From Lagierella massiliensis (GTDB lineage: Bacteria; Bacillota; Clostridia; Tissierellales; Peptoniphilaceae): a stretch of 64,000 nucleotides of DNA. The notes beneath the pieces were generated by a model, which worked only from the letters and a program-made list of their open reading frames with translations, was not told the origin of the DNA and did not search any database. Where the stretch lies: positions 430,001 to 494,000 of the forward strand of contig NZ_CYUO01000004.1 in NCBI RefSeq assembly GCF_001407835.1. The letters run 5' to 3'. Below are positions 1 through 8,449 of this stretch, piece after piece; position 1 is the first letter of the stretch; every line of letters starts with the position of its first letter. The position numbers and the translations under genes were made by a program.

Positions 1-138
1 GGAAATCGCCTGATCAAAGTCTAAGTCCACTTCAGTTTTTTCTAAGGCTTCCTTTTTTTCAGGAACAAACTTGCATGCTCGATAGACTAAAAAGCCTATA
101 AAGACTAGAATAAGTATTAATAAAAATTTCCAAAACAT
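1..138 (-). CDS. N-terminus of a membrane-anchored protein, possibly an M20 peptidase (partial)
   Basis: Forty-six codons are visible before the gene leaves the window. An ATG at 138 opens a frame with one hydrophobic helix (residues about 3-20, a type II anchor) followed by a charged stretch rich in Glu, Lys and Asp. DUF5058 membrane pairs like the two genes immediately upstream are commonly next to M20-family metallopeptidases that have such a single N-terminal helix, and the residues after the helix resemble the start of that family. No catalytic residue is inside the window, so the peptidase assignment is inference from context. It lies only 9 bases after the upstream membrane gene and is probably co-transcribed with it. 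Confidence 0.5.
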   Translation of the reverse strand, partial: MFWKFLLILILVFIGFLVYRACKFVPEKKEALEKTEVDLDFDQAIS

Positions 139-147
139 AAAATCACC

Positions 148-801
148 TTAAATTAATCCTTTCTTGTACAAAATTCGAGAAACAACTATAGTAAAGCAGG
201 CGCCTACAGGTACCATTAAGCTTACAGCAGAAGATAGAGAAGGAATAAAAACAAAAAGTAAAATCATTAGCAGGCAGGGAGCGATGGCGATTTTGTAGTT
301 TTTAGAAAAGAAAACTACAGCCAGACCACCAAACAAAGCTGGAAGAATATTATCAAAGGCAGGCTTTAGACTTGGAGATTCTAAAAATGGTCTAATATTA
401 GCAAGCAAAAGCATACCTAAAAAAATTATAAGAATAGTGACAATAGAAGATAGGGCAATGGCCATAGTAGAAACAACTTCGCCTTCTTCAGATTGAGCGT
501 CTACCTTCATAGCTTCCATAGCATTAATAGCAGCAGGCACCTTTAAGCTAGTTACATTTCCAGTAACAAAACCAAGATAGCTGCCAGCAGTTCCAAGCAT
601 TGGCGCAAAAGTAAAAACTTCAATAACAGCAACTGTCCAGAAAATAGGGATAACTCCCAAGAGTCCTTTAATAAAAGGTCCAAAACTTGGCCAGGCCTTA
701 TAAAAACACGAAAATAAAAGAGGATAGGAAATAAACAAAAGCATGGCTATAGAATTAGTAACTCTGCCATAAAAATGCACCTTGTCCTTGTAGCTTTTCA
801 T
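148..801 (-). CDS. Integral membrane protein, partner of the DUF5058 protein
   Basis: A 217-residue multi-pass membrane protein with about five to six hydrophobic segments. Such proteins are often labelled mechanosensitive channel or unknown in databases. I see no catalytic motif. The ATG at 801 is preferred over the upstream GTG at 810 because a GGGAGGTG ribosome site ends about 8 bases before it, and this site lies inside the last codons of the DUF5058 gene. The stop of that gene and this ATG are one base apart, so the two are almost certainly translated together. A shared role in transporting a peptide or amino-acid substrate for the adjacent hydrolase is plausible but unproven. Confidence 0.7.
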   Translation of the reverse strand: MKSYKDKVHFYGRVTNSIAMLLFISYPLLFSCFYKAWPSFGPFIKGLLGVIPIFWTVAVIEVFTFAPMLGTAGSYLGFVTGNVTSLKVPAAINAMEAMKVDAQSEEGEVVSTMAIALSSIVTILIIFLGMLLLANIRPFLESPSLKPAFDNILPALFGGLAVVFFSKNYKIAIAPCLLMILLFVFIPSLSSAVSLMVPVGACFTIVVSRILYKKGLI

Positions 802-802
802 T

Positions 803-1528
803 TTAAACACCTCCCATAAGATGAGTAATTGGAATTGATAAAAGCATAGAAGATATCATACTAATAGGCAGGGCATAATTTTCAAGCCAAGCCTGGTTTT
901 TAAATTTAATAAAATATCCACAAACTAGCATAATAAGAGAACTAACTACCATAACTACAACAGGAATAAATCCTACCATTCCCAAATGAACATCAGAAAA
1001 AATCATGCCCAAGAAGGCAGAGATCATACCTAAAAAGAGAGAATCCATAAAAATATCTCCCCATTTTTGGTCAGTTCCCTTAATTTTAATTAACCCTGAC
1101 TCAATTTTCCTTAGCCAAAAAGTAATAATAAAGATTCCTGCCATAATTCCCAGGGTCATAACCCAGGCGATAGTAGAATAAACCACCGGATCAGTAATAG
1201 TTTCATTAAGACTAACTCCCATAGCATTGGCAGCAGTTGTAGCAGCAGGCAGCTCGTAGGTAAGAGCTCCAACTACAGAAAGTCTCAGCCAAGGCAAAGG
1301 CAGACCTAAAAACTTAGAAAGAGAAATTAGGCCGATGAGAATTGAAATCGCAGGAGCAATAGTAAAAATTCCCGTTCCAATAAGAACAGACCTTAGCTTT
1401 TTCATATCCATATTAAGCTCTTTGGCCCTTTTAAAAGCAATAAGAAAAAATAGAACAGATTGTCCTAGCACAAATAGGATGACAAGACCTGCTAGGGCAA
1501 ATAAGATTTTATCATTGACATCAAACAT
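803..1528 (-). CDS. DUF5058 family membrane protein
   Basis: A 241-residue membrane protein with about six hydrophobic helices. The central segment containing the motif LTYELPAATTAANAMG is characteristic of DUF5058, a family of unknown biochemical function that occurs in anaerobic Firmicutes beside a second small membrane protein and a peptidase. An AAAGGGG ribosome site precedes the ATG. It is the first gene of a minus-strand operon whose next two members follow at spacings of 1 and 9 bases. The family assignment is from remembered similarity; the transport role is inferred from topology and neighbours. Confidence 0.75.
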   Translation of the reverse strand: MFDVNDKILFALAGLVILFVLGQSVLFFLIAFKRAKELNMDMKKLRSVLIGTGIFTIAPAISILIGLISLSKFLGLPLPWLRLSVVGALTYELPAATTAANAMGVSLNETITDPVVYSTIAWVMTLGIMAGIFIITFWLRKIESGLIKIKGTDQKWGDIFMDSLFLGMISAFLGMIFSDVHLGMVGFIPVVVMVVSSLIMLVCGYFIKFKNQAWLENYALPISMISSMLLSIPITHLMGGV

Positions 1529-1722
1529 AAAAACAACCCCTTTCTTAATAATATTTTACCATAAAACAAAAAACAAGAGGAATTTTATTATAAGTAAAAT
1601 AAGAAAAGATTTTATCGGGCAAAAATATTTTTAAATTGAATATTCAAATAAGAAAAGAAAAATTTAGCATAAGTAAAAAATATAGCTTACAATAAAAATA
1701 GAAAAATAAAAAATACTTTGTA

Positions 1723-1768
1723 GGGATTTTGCCTTCTCGTACGATATATATATGAAGGACAAAATCCC
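1723..1768. promoter_or_regulatory. Long inverted repeat just upstream of the broken sigma-factor gene
   Basis: GGGATTTTG (1723-1731) and CTTC (1733-1736) pair with GAAG (1754-1757) and CAAAATCCC (1760-1768), leaving a short internal loop and an AT-rich apical loop. The right arm ends directly before the AGGGAGA ribosome site of the gene starting at 1780. There is no T-tract, so it is not a simple terminator; it could be an operator or a translation-control hairpin. Confidence 0.55.
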
Positions 1769-1779
1769 AGGGAGATATA

Positions 1780-2333
1780 ATGTTATTTCTATACCTATCA
1801 AGTCTTGAAAGAGAAGAAGAAAAAATAAAGATAGAGGCAGTTTATGAAGAGTACATAGATTACTTTATTAGCTATTCGATGACATTTGTTAAAGAACTTA
1901 CAAAAGCCGAAGAAGCAGTTCACGAGGATTTTCTTTATGTGCTTGAAAAAAGAGGGCCTATCTAAAAGTTGAAGAGGAAGAATTTATAAAGATAATGCTT
2001 ACAATAATAAGAGGAAAATCTATAGACCAGCTAAGAAGAGAAAGTAAGTTTGTAGATGCAAGTATAGAAGAAGTAGAAAAACATACAGTTCACAAAAATC
2101 CAGTAGAAGACCAGTACGAAGAAAAGGAGACCATAGATCTTCTAAAAAAATATGTAAAGACCCTGGACCAAATATCATACCAAACCCTAATCTTTAGATA
2201 CAAGGACAAGATGACCTATAGAAAAATTGGAGACCTATTAAATATGCAAACAAAAACAGTAGAAATGAGACTCTACAGGGCCAAAGAAAAAATTAGAAAT
2301 AAAATGAAGGAGGAGGGAATAATTTATGAATAA
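1780..2333 (+). pseudogene. RNA polymerase sigma-70 family (ECF-like) factor, frameshifted
   Basis: Two adjacent reading frames make up one sigma factor of about 184 residues. The first (1780-1965) holds the N-terminal helices of region 2 and ends in the run EKRGPI followed by TAA. The second resumes in another frame at about 1959 (YLKVEEEEFIKIML, overlapping the first) and runs to 2333 with linker and region 4, including the helix-turn-helix around MTYRKIGDLLNMQTKTVEMRLYRAKEK. A single lost base near 1957-1960 explains the break. The sequence on both sides is otherwise well preserved, so the mutation is recent or is a sequencing error. The anti-sigma-like gene downstream overlaps by 8 bases and is also frameshifted. 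Confidence 0.8.
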
Positions 2334-2750
2334 AATAAGAGAAGAAGACTTAGATAGCTTACTTGCAAAAGCCTTAGAAGAAAACTTTAGAGAAGAAATT
2401 AAAAGTGTAAAAATAGAAAAATTCCCCCTATCAAAATCTTTTCAAAAAAAGATGGAAGCCTTAATAAAAAAAGAAGAAAAGAGAAAAATAAATCTCCTAA
2501 AAAAGTTGCCATCTACCTATTAATATTTGCAGAAGCCACCAGCCTTTTAGTTAACACCAAACAAGGAGCCCAGGCAGCCTTCCAAAGCCTTTGGGACTGG
2601 GCCAATGAATATAGAAAGATAACTTGGATAGACGACCATATTGCCATAGATGTAAAGAGAAAAGATGAGGATCATATTAGAGTAGAATTTAAAGAAGAAT
2701 TTATACCTGATGAATATAAGGTTGAAAAATTTGAAGCAGTTTTACTATAA
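2326..2750 (+). pseudogene. Anti-sigma/DUF4367-like membrane protein, frameshifted and probably truncated
   Basis: The first frame (2326-2523) gives 65 residues of charged, cytoplasmic-type N-terminus. At an A-run near 2500 the frame shifts by one base and continues as a hydrophobic segment (VAIYLLIFAEATSLLVN), then WDWANEYRKITWIDD and a region ending in EEFIPDEYKVEKFEAVLL before TAA at 2748. The order short cytoplasmic part, membrane helix, extracytoplasmic part with a DEYKV motif is that of DUF4367-type anti-sigma factors encoded beside ECF sigma genes. The extracytoplasmic domain is far shorter than usual, so the 3' end also seems lost. It overlaps the sigma pseudogene by 8 bases. Family assignment is inference. 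Confidence 0.65.
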
Positions 2751-2847
2751 ATGGAATTACGTAGTAATATGGAAATTGAAGAAGATGGAAAGTCTCGAAG
2801 AAAGAGTAAAAAGTATAGTTCGAAAACGAGTAGAAAGGAGAAATTAA

Positions 2848-3492
2848 ATGAATTGTAGAGGACATGAAACAAGACAAAGAATTGTTACTGATTATGAAGT
2901 TCAGCCGGAAGTACATATTAAGCTGTTAGCAAATCAACAAAAACATAGTGATGCAGGAGCAACTATTGAAGATGAATATTATGTATTTAGTGCTAAACGT
3001 AAAACTGATGGCAAGAAAGAAGTTATTCAGTGTGGCATGGGTGCGGCAAGGGATTTTTTAGAACTAATTAATCACAAAGGGTTACCTCTTTTTAATCCTC
3101 TTGTAGGTGATGCTCATGTAAATAATAGAAAAGAATATGACAATACAGGGAGTGGAAATTTACTAACTGAAAAGTGGAATGATACTGCAAAGCAGATTTA
3201 TAATGCGATAATGTGGTTGATTATTTTGTGGGATGCAAAGCCGGATACACCTTTATTTGAATTTAAAGATGAAGTATGTAGATACAAAAAATTTGAGCCA
3301 TATGATAATAGAATTAAAAGAGTAAATACTACAATAAAAAATGGTGGGAAAGGAAAAACATTGACTGAGATGATTAATGGATATAGAGTGTATAATGATA
3401 TTAGAGATGGAATTTGCAACTTTGATATTCTGAAAAATAAAATCCGTGATATGAAAGACCAACAAGGAAATACAATAGAATCTTACTTTTAG
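2848..3492 (+). CDS. Hypothetical 214-residue protein
   Basis: I do not recognise this protein. It is soluble, with no signal peptide and no membrane helix, and contains an IQCGMGAARDFLELI segment, a middle part with KWNDTAKQIYNAIMWLIILWDAKPD and a basic C-terminal part. AGAAAGGAGAAATTAA precedes the ATG, a good ribosome site. It sits immediately after the eroded sigma/anti-sigma pair and before a degraded stretch, which suggests an accessory or mobile cargo gene. No toxin, nuclease or phage motif was identified with confidence. Confidence 0.6.
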   Translation: MNCRGHETRQRIVTDYEVQPEVHIKLLANQQKHSDAGATIEDEYYVFSAKRKTDGKKEVIQCGMGAARDFLELINHKGLPLFNPLVGDAHVNNRKEYDNTGSGNLLTEKWNDTAKQIYNAIMWLIILWDAKPDTPLFEFKDEVCRYKKFEPYDNRIKRVNTTIKNGGKGKTLTEMINGYRVYNDIRDGICNFDILKNKIRDMKDQQGNTIESYF

Positions 3493-3842
3493 TTATTGTT
3501 GAATTTGGGAGGTTCTATAAAATAGTTTAATTGAGATTTACATAGTAGACTATGCAATATTATTAAACACCAGTAAAAATAACATTTTTTGATGTGTTGG
3601 ATATGTTTTGCTAATAATCTCACGTTTAGACGATAGTATTGATGTCAAAAGTAAATGAGTAGAAATAATCTTAAAATCAATAGGTCATGATTATTAGACT
3701 TGGTAATGTGATGATGAAACTATTGAAATTTATGTTCAAAAATATTTCAAAAAGGTATAGGCAACACTTTAGATATTTTAGCTGGTCGTGTAAAAGGTAT
3801 AGATAGAGTTAAAAATAATATAAATTTGAATTTTAGGAAGTG
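3493..3842. other. AT-rich stretch with a probable gene remnant
   Basis: No intact gene is visible. From about 3712 one frame reads DDETIEIYVQKYFKK, and after a one-base shift another reads KGIGNTLDILAGRVKGIDR and ends near 3842. Together they look like the C-terminus of a decayed protein gene that I cannot name. Nothing else was recognised in the stretch. Confidence 0.35.
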
Positions 3843-4700
3843 ATGAATGTGAGACATCCGGAAAAATGGAGAGATACAATAGACCCTTTTTCCCTACCCT
3901 TTAAAAATTTTTATTTGTTAGAGGTAATCGGATATCCTCATGCAGGCAACGATGTTTTTCAAGTTAAAGGAATATATAAAAAAGAGGAGATTGAAGCATA
4001 TATAAAAGTAGCTCGACAGCCTGGTGCAGATATAGAAAATGAAATAAATACAATAGATTCTATTAAGTGTGAACTTGCTCCTACCATAATCGATTACGAC
4101 GATGAAAAGAAATATTTTTGTGTTTCTATTGCAAAGAAAGGGGAGCGATTATCTAATATTGTGGGAGATAACTCTAACAGATCCTCAATAGACTATCTTT
4201 ATGAATACGGTAATACTCTTGCAAAGTTACATGCACAACAAGGAAATTTTCCTGATGTAAAGAGTCGCAAATTCTTTCACATACCAGATAAACAGTATTT
4301 TTCAGAATTAGATATAGAATTTGTCTATGATTATTTAATTTCAAATCAGCCTCAAAGAATTAATAGATGCTTTTGTCATGGAGATTTTCATTATGCTAAC
4401 ATTCTTTGGTTAGAAAAGCATTTATCTGCCATATTGGATTTTGAATTATCTGGATGGGGGAATAAAGAATTTGATATTGCTTGGGCATTGATACTTCGTC
4501 CCGGTCAAAAATTTATGAACACAGATGAAGAAATTTCTTTGTTTATGGATGGCTACCGGTCAGAAGGCACTTGCAATTGGGATTACGTGAAGTATTATAT
4601 GATACTTATATATTCATATTTTTACAAAATTGGAAGAACAAATGCAGAGTACCTCTCTTACGTTAAAAAAGTATTCCTTGATTATTGTAAAAAACAATAA
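3843..4700 (+). CDS. Aminoglycoside phosphotransferase (APH) family protein
   Basis: A 285-residue kinase-like protein. It contains the family's catalytic loop CHGDFHYANIL (the HGDxxxxN brackets the catalytic Asp) and, about 15 residues later, ILDFELSGWGNKEFDIAW, whose Asp-Phe-Glu supplies the metal ligand. Known APH-family members phosphorylate aminoglycosides, other antibiotics or small metabolites such as choline or sugars; the substrate cannot be read from this sequence. AGGAAG precedes the ATG at 3843; a GTG three bases earlier is an alternative start. It is isolated in the accessory region with no operon partner, as is common for acquired resistance-like genes. Confidence 0.8.
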   Translation: MNVRHPEKWRDTIDPFSLPFKNFYLLEVIGYPHAGNDVFQVKGIYKKEEIEAYIKVARQPGADIENEINTIDSIKCELAPTIIDYDDEKKYFCVSIAKKGERLSNIVGDNSNRSSIDYLYEYGNTLAKLHAQQGNFPDVKSRKFFHIPDKQYFSELDIEFVYDYLISNQPQRINRCFCHGDFHYANILWLEKHLSAILDFELSGWGNKEFDIAWALILRPGQKFMNTDEEISLFMDGYRSEGTCNWDYVKYYMILIYSYFYKIGRTNAEYLSYVKKVFLDYCKKQ

Positions 4701-4820
4701 GTTTATGTATCACGTTTTTTAGATATGTTAATTTGAAGACGGAACCACCTGACATACTTAGCGAGCACTTATTTATCTTATAAAGCCTCGTGAGACTTAA
4801 AAATATACAAGGAGAAAACT

Positions 4821-5318
4821 ATGGAGCATAATTGTGCTATTATTGACGATAAAAAAGCATTTAGATATAGAGCGGCGGCCATCATAATCGAAGATGGATG
4901 CGTGCTCTTTGCGAGAAATGAAGTCGACGACTATTATTACTCGGTCGGCGGAGCAGTTCACATGGGCGAGACTTCAGAAGATGCCGTGAAAAGAGAAGTG
5001 TTTGAAGAGACAGGAGTGCAATACGAAGTCGATCACCTTGCCGTGATACACGAGAACTTCTTCATCGGCAGCTCCGACTTAAATGGAGTGGACTTCCATG
5101 AAGTTACATTCTACTACATGATGAAGCCTATGGGCAAAAGAGATTTTAAGAGCCAAAGTACTACAATGGCAGGCGTTAAAGAGGCAATGCATTGGGTGCC
5201 GATTGATGAGCTCGATAAATGCAAGTCGTATCCGACATTTATGAAAGGATTTCTTATGTCGGAGCATAACGGCGTGGAACATATAATTACAGATGAACGG
5301 GTAAATGAAACCGGTTAA
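4821..5318 (+). CDS. Nudix hydrolase
   Basis: A 165-residue Nudix protein. The box GGAVHMGETSEDAVKREV followed by FEETGV fits Gx5Ex7REUxEExGU, with the REVFEE glutamates as Mg2+ ligands, so pyrophosphohydrolysis of a nucleoside-diphosphate-linked substrate is expected; the exact substrate is unknown. An AAGGAGAAAACT ribosome site precedes the ATG. Codon usage is noticeably richer in GC-ending codons than in the surrounding genes, a hint of different ancestry. A second, broken copy of the same gene lies at about 7785-8177. Confidence 0.88.
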   Translation: MEHNCAIIDDKKAFRYRAAAIIIEDGCVLFARNEVDDYYYSVGGAVHMGETSEDAVKREVFEETGVQYEVDHLAVIHENFFIGSSDLNGVDFHEVTFYYMMKPMGKRDFKSQSTTMAGVKEAMHWVPIDELDKCKSYPTFMKGFLMSEHNGVEHIITDERVNETG

Positions 5319-5356
5319 ACTATACGAAAGTTGTTTCCGGAAGCGTAGGAGGTTTT

Positions 5357-6013
5357 ATGAAGACAATATATTTTATTTCAGGTTTAGGAAGTACTGAAGA
5401 TTCTGTGCAAATACTCAACACTGAGTTAAACAAATATGGATATAAGATAAAATTTTTGGATATTCCGGGGCAATATTCTAATGTTAACGTTAAAATAGTT
5501 GATGAGAAAGATTTTGTAAAGTGGTTGAAAAATAGTATTCCTAAAGATTCTGTTGTTATGGCTTTCTCAATTGGTGCTGATTTGGCACTTAAATTTAATA
5601 AGGAGATAAATCCCGGCAAATTAATTATTTTGGATGGCGGTATCATCGGTTATGATTTTGAAAACCGAGATTTAAATGAAGAGATACTGGAAACAAGAGA
5701 GATTATCATCAAAAATAAGTTTAATATGAATCCGGATACTATCTCAAATTTAATGTCAATTATCGCTGACGATTATAAAGATATTTTTGAAGTTGATTTA
5801 CATTCCCTTGTGTTGTTTTTCGTTGCGGACAGTCCAAATTATGCTTTTGAATATAAAAAAGTAAAAATTGATAAATACTACAAAACTAATCGTGATGATA
5901 TTACTATAAAAATTGTTAAAAATACGACCCATGAGATTTATACTCAAAAACCAAGATATGTGGCAGAACAAATTGCCGAATGGCTAAGTAGGAATAAAAA
6001 CGAAAAAGATTAA
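5357..6013 (+). CDS. Alpha/beta hydrolase family protein
   Basis: A 218-residue protein of the alpha/beta hydrolase type. FISGLGST near the N-terminus is the oxyanion-strand motif, VVMAFSIGADLALKF contains the nucleophile elbow (AFSIG, a variant of GxSxG), LIILDGG follows, and a C-terminal TTHEIY histidine completes a plausible triad. The substrate is unknown. It starts 38 bases after the Nudix gene with TAGGAGGTTTT ahead of the ATG, so the two may be co-transcribed. The presence of the Ser and His is read directly; esterase or lipase activity is only inferred. Confidence 0.7.
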   Translation: MKTIYFISGLGSTEDSVQILNTELNKYGYKIKFLDIPGQYSNVNVKIVDEKDFVKWLKNSIPKDSVVMAFSIGADLALKFNKEINPGKLIILDGGIIGYDFENRDLNEEILETREIIIKNKFNMNPDTISNLMSIIADDYKDIFEVDLHSLVLFFVADSPNYAFEYKKVKIDKYYKTNRDDITIKIVKNTTHEIYTQKPRYVAEQIAEWLSRNKNEKD

Positions 6014-6260
6014 GAAAACTTGAGTTTTCGTACTTATGGGACGAGTGGAAGTCTTGCCAAATATATGTAAAGTATTTGGGTGAGTAAAAACATATGAAGA
6101 ATTAATAATGAAGGATGACACTCTATAAAGCACTGCTAATTCAGTGATTTAGCTAATGTAAAAAGCTTTTTACACAGAAAAATATAAAAATGTAAAGAAT
6201 CTTTGATAGAAATAATACAAGATCTAAATTATAATTATCATGAAAGGAGGTATGGATTTT

Positions 6261-6839
6261 ATGAAACTTGGCAATCAAATTAAATATTACAGAAGTGAAA
6301 AAGAACTATCTCAGGAAGAACTTGCAGAAAGAGTTTATGTTACAAGACAAAGTATTTCGAATTGGGAAAATAATAAAAATTATCCTGATATAAATAGCAT
6401 TGTATTACTAAGTGAAGTTTTTGAAATATCAATTGATAATTTAATTAAAGGAGATCTTGAAAAAATGAAAAAGGAAATTAATTCTGAAGAAGTTAAAAAA
6501 TTGAACTTCTATGCATCAATGATGGGAATTTTAATGATAGCAGCATTTATTTCGCTGATGCCACTAATTAAATTCATTGGCTTGTATGGATTTATTCCAT
6601 ACTTTGTATTAGTAGCTTGTGCTATGTTTTTTGCGATTAAAGTTGAGAAGATCAAGAAAGATAATGATATTCAAACATATAAGGAGATTTTAGCATTCAC
6701 CGAAGGCAAAAGATTAGACGAGATTCAGAAAATTGAAGAAAGAGCAAAAAGGCCATATCAAAAAATTATAGACGGATTTTTATGGGCAGCAATTGCTCTA
6801 TTGATTTGTGGAATTATGATTTTTTTACTTAGACTATAA
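6261..6839 (+). CDS. XRE-family HTH regulator with membrane C-terminus
   Basis: A 192-residue protein. Residues about 1-60 form a Cro/cI-type helix-turn-helix (LSQEELAERVYVTRQSISNWE), and the rest holds three hydrophobic helices (two near residues 82-125 and one at the C-terminus) separated by a charged stretch. Membrane-tethered XRE regulators of this layout are common in clostridia and bacilli, often near exporters. The ATG at 6261 is preferred because the AGGAGG at 6245-6250 lies 10 bases before it; an in-frame ATG at 6252 is too close. No obvious target gene adjoins it. Confidence 0.8.
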   Translation: MKLGNQIKYYRSEKELSQEELAERVYVTRQSISNWENNKNYPDINSIVLLSEVFEISIDNLIKGDLEKMKKEINSEEVKKLNFYASMMGILMIAAFISLMPLIKFIGLYGFIPYFVLVACAMFFAIKVEKIKKDNDIQTYKEILAFTEGKRLDEIQKIEERAKRPYQKIIDGFLWAAIALLICGIMIFLLRL

Positions 6840-6953
6840 GGCTTTTAGTTATTAATAACATGCATTTTAACTTTTTGAGCTAAATGGTTAATAATATGTT
6901 ATAGTAGGAGAAAAAATAAATTAGATTTAATAGTAATTTTTTAGTGGGAATAA

Positions 6954-7562
6954 ATGAGAGTAATTAGAATCAATACATACGATGACAATCGATTCAGTCA
7001 AGAAGCACTATATCAGCACGGTTGCTATATTGCAGATGGAGATGTGCCTGTAGAAATAAAAATCATATCACAGACCGAGGCAATTATAAAAGGCGGAAAA
7101 GCATATTTTGACGAGGTAATTGAAGAGTTTCGATTTAATGCAGAGCACATTACAAATTTTTATGATGAAAGTGGTAAGCTTATTAAGAAATTCAAAGACG
7201 TGGAGGTCTTTAAGCTTGATATAGATAAAATCCAGCCAATACAGTTCTTTATCGATAGGGATAAATTAGAGGCAGTTAAGAGTTTTGTCAATAGAGAAGA
7301 AGATGTGATTGTCCCAGTTGCTATGTGTGAAGGCACATATGCATCCATAGATGGGCACACACGCCTCTACCTTGCATATAACCTTGGATTCAAGCACGTA
7401 TACGCATATCATAGTGAAGCCTTCGATGGCTTTGACTATTTCTTGGCTGGAGCTAAGAAAAGAAATATACATGTCGCAAAAGATTTGACCTTGCTCACAC
7501 ATGATGAATACACCGTTAAGTGGAATAAGTTTTGCGATGAGTATTACATGGAGAGGGAATGA
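6954..7562 (+). CDS. Hypothetical protein with ParB/sulfiredoxin-like domain
   Basis: A 202-residue soluble protein. The middle-to-C-terminal part (IQPIQFFIDRDKL, then SIDGHTRLYLAYNLGFKHVYAY) resembles the ParB/Srx fold, where a GHTR-type loop binds nucleotide or phosphate. I recall similar stand-alone proteins in Firmicutes, sometimes fused to acetyltransferases, all without known function. It has no ParA neighbour and no DNA-binding helix-turn-helix, so a partition role is unlikely. The ribosome site is weak (GTGGGA). Fold assignment is inference. Confidence 0.55.
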   Translation: MRVIRINTYDDNRFSQEALYQHGCYIADGDVPVEIKIISQTEAIIKGGKAYFDEVIEEFRFNAEHITNFYDESGKLIKKFKDVEVFKLDIDKIQPIQFFIDRDKLEAVKSFVNREEDVIVPVAMCEGTYASIDGHTRLYLAYNLGFKHVYAYHSEAFDGFDYFLAGAKKRNIHVAKDLTLLTHDEYTVKWNKFCDEYYMERE

Positions 7563-7730
7563 ATAGGTTGGGTGTGTTGTTTAGGTAAATGATATATCGT
7601 TCCGATAGCATTGAAATTATTTTGATAAAATGAGAATAATAGAACGTTACTCCTATTAGATAATAATTTCAACTCGCCAAGGGTGATATAAATTATTAAT
7701 TCAAACAGAAATCTCCTTAATATAAAAAAG

Positions 7731-7779
7731 CCCTCTCCGTGGTCCGCAAGTAGAAAATCTACATTAAGTGTGGAGAGGG
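7731..7779. repeat. Stem-loop at the broken end of the second Nudix copy
   Basis: CCCTCTCC (7731-7738) pairs perfectly with GGAGAGGG (7772-7779), and an inner GTAGA/TCTAC hairpin (7750-7762) sits between them. Homology between the Nudix paralogues begins just after this structure, so it marks a recombination or insertion junction. No T-run follows, so it is not a standard terminator. Confidence 0.5.
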
Positions 7780-7784
7780 TCTGT

Positions 7785-8177
7785 TAAATTGATTATAGTG
7801 GAAGATGATTGCGTATTGTTTGCAGGAAATGATGTCGATAAATATTACTACTCCATAGGCGGAGGAGTCCATTTAGGGGAAACATCGGAAGAAGCCGTTA
7901 GAAAAGAGAAGTATTTGAAGAGACAGGACTTAATTACGGAGTCGACCATCTTGTCGTGATACATGAAAATTTCTTCATCGGCAGCTCTGGATTAAAAGGC
8001 GTAGTCTTCCAGGAGCTTACGCTCTATTACATGATGAAACCGAAGGGAAATAAGAATATTAACAGCCAGAGTGTTACTATGGGTGGCGTAAAAGAGACTA
8101 TGCACTGGATACCGATTGATGAGCTTGATAAATGCAAGGCATATCCGACATTTATGAAAGAATTTCTTAAGTCGTAG
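7785..8177 (+). pseudogene. Nudix hydrolase, truncated and frameshifted paralogue
   Basis: This is a decayed copy of the Nudix gene at 4821-5318. Homology starts at about the eighteenth codon of the intact gene, so its N-terminus is gone. Within the Nudix box the sequence reads AAAGAGAAG where the intact frame needs AAAGAAG: a two-base GA duplication near 7906 shifts the frame right at the catalytic glutamates. From about 7956 the original frame resumes (MIHENFFIGSSGLKG to FMKEFLKS). The distance from the intact copy, about 3 kb, and the level of divergence suggest an old duplication or two separate acquisitions. Confidence 0.85.
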
Positions 8178-8449
8178 CATAGCGGCGTAGAGCATATAAT
8201 TACAGATGAAAGGGATTAACGAAGCTTACCATTATGTTAAGGGCTTGTTCCATAAATAGTATTTCAAAAAAATTGACAAATACTTTAATGACGTTAAAAA
8301 TTAATTTTAATGATGTAAAACTAACTTAAAAATATGTCCAATATGGAATTATTTCTAAATAAATTTGAATTTTATGAGTTCACACTTTACAATATACTTA
8401 GATTAAGTTCCGAAACGGAAATAATTCTAAATAGATAGAGGTGTAGCTC
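8178..8449. other. Intergenic stretch without recognised gene
   Basis: Sequence immediately after the Nudix pseudogene still resembles the 3' end of the intact copy (GGCGTAGAGCATATAATTACAGATGAA), including its former C-terminal codons. The remainder is AT-rich with no convincing gene, repeat or RNA. Confidence 0.4.

Noticed and set aside
7731-7779. Rho-independent terminator or integron attC site
   Set aside because: No T-run follows the stem, and no attC core sites (GTTRRRY) or integrase are present.
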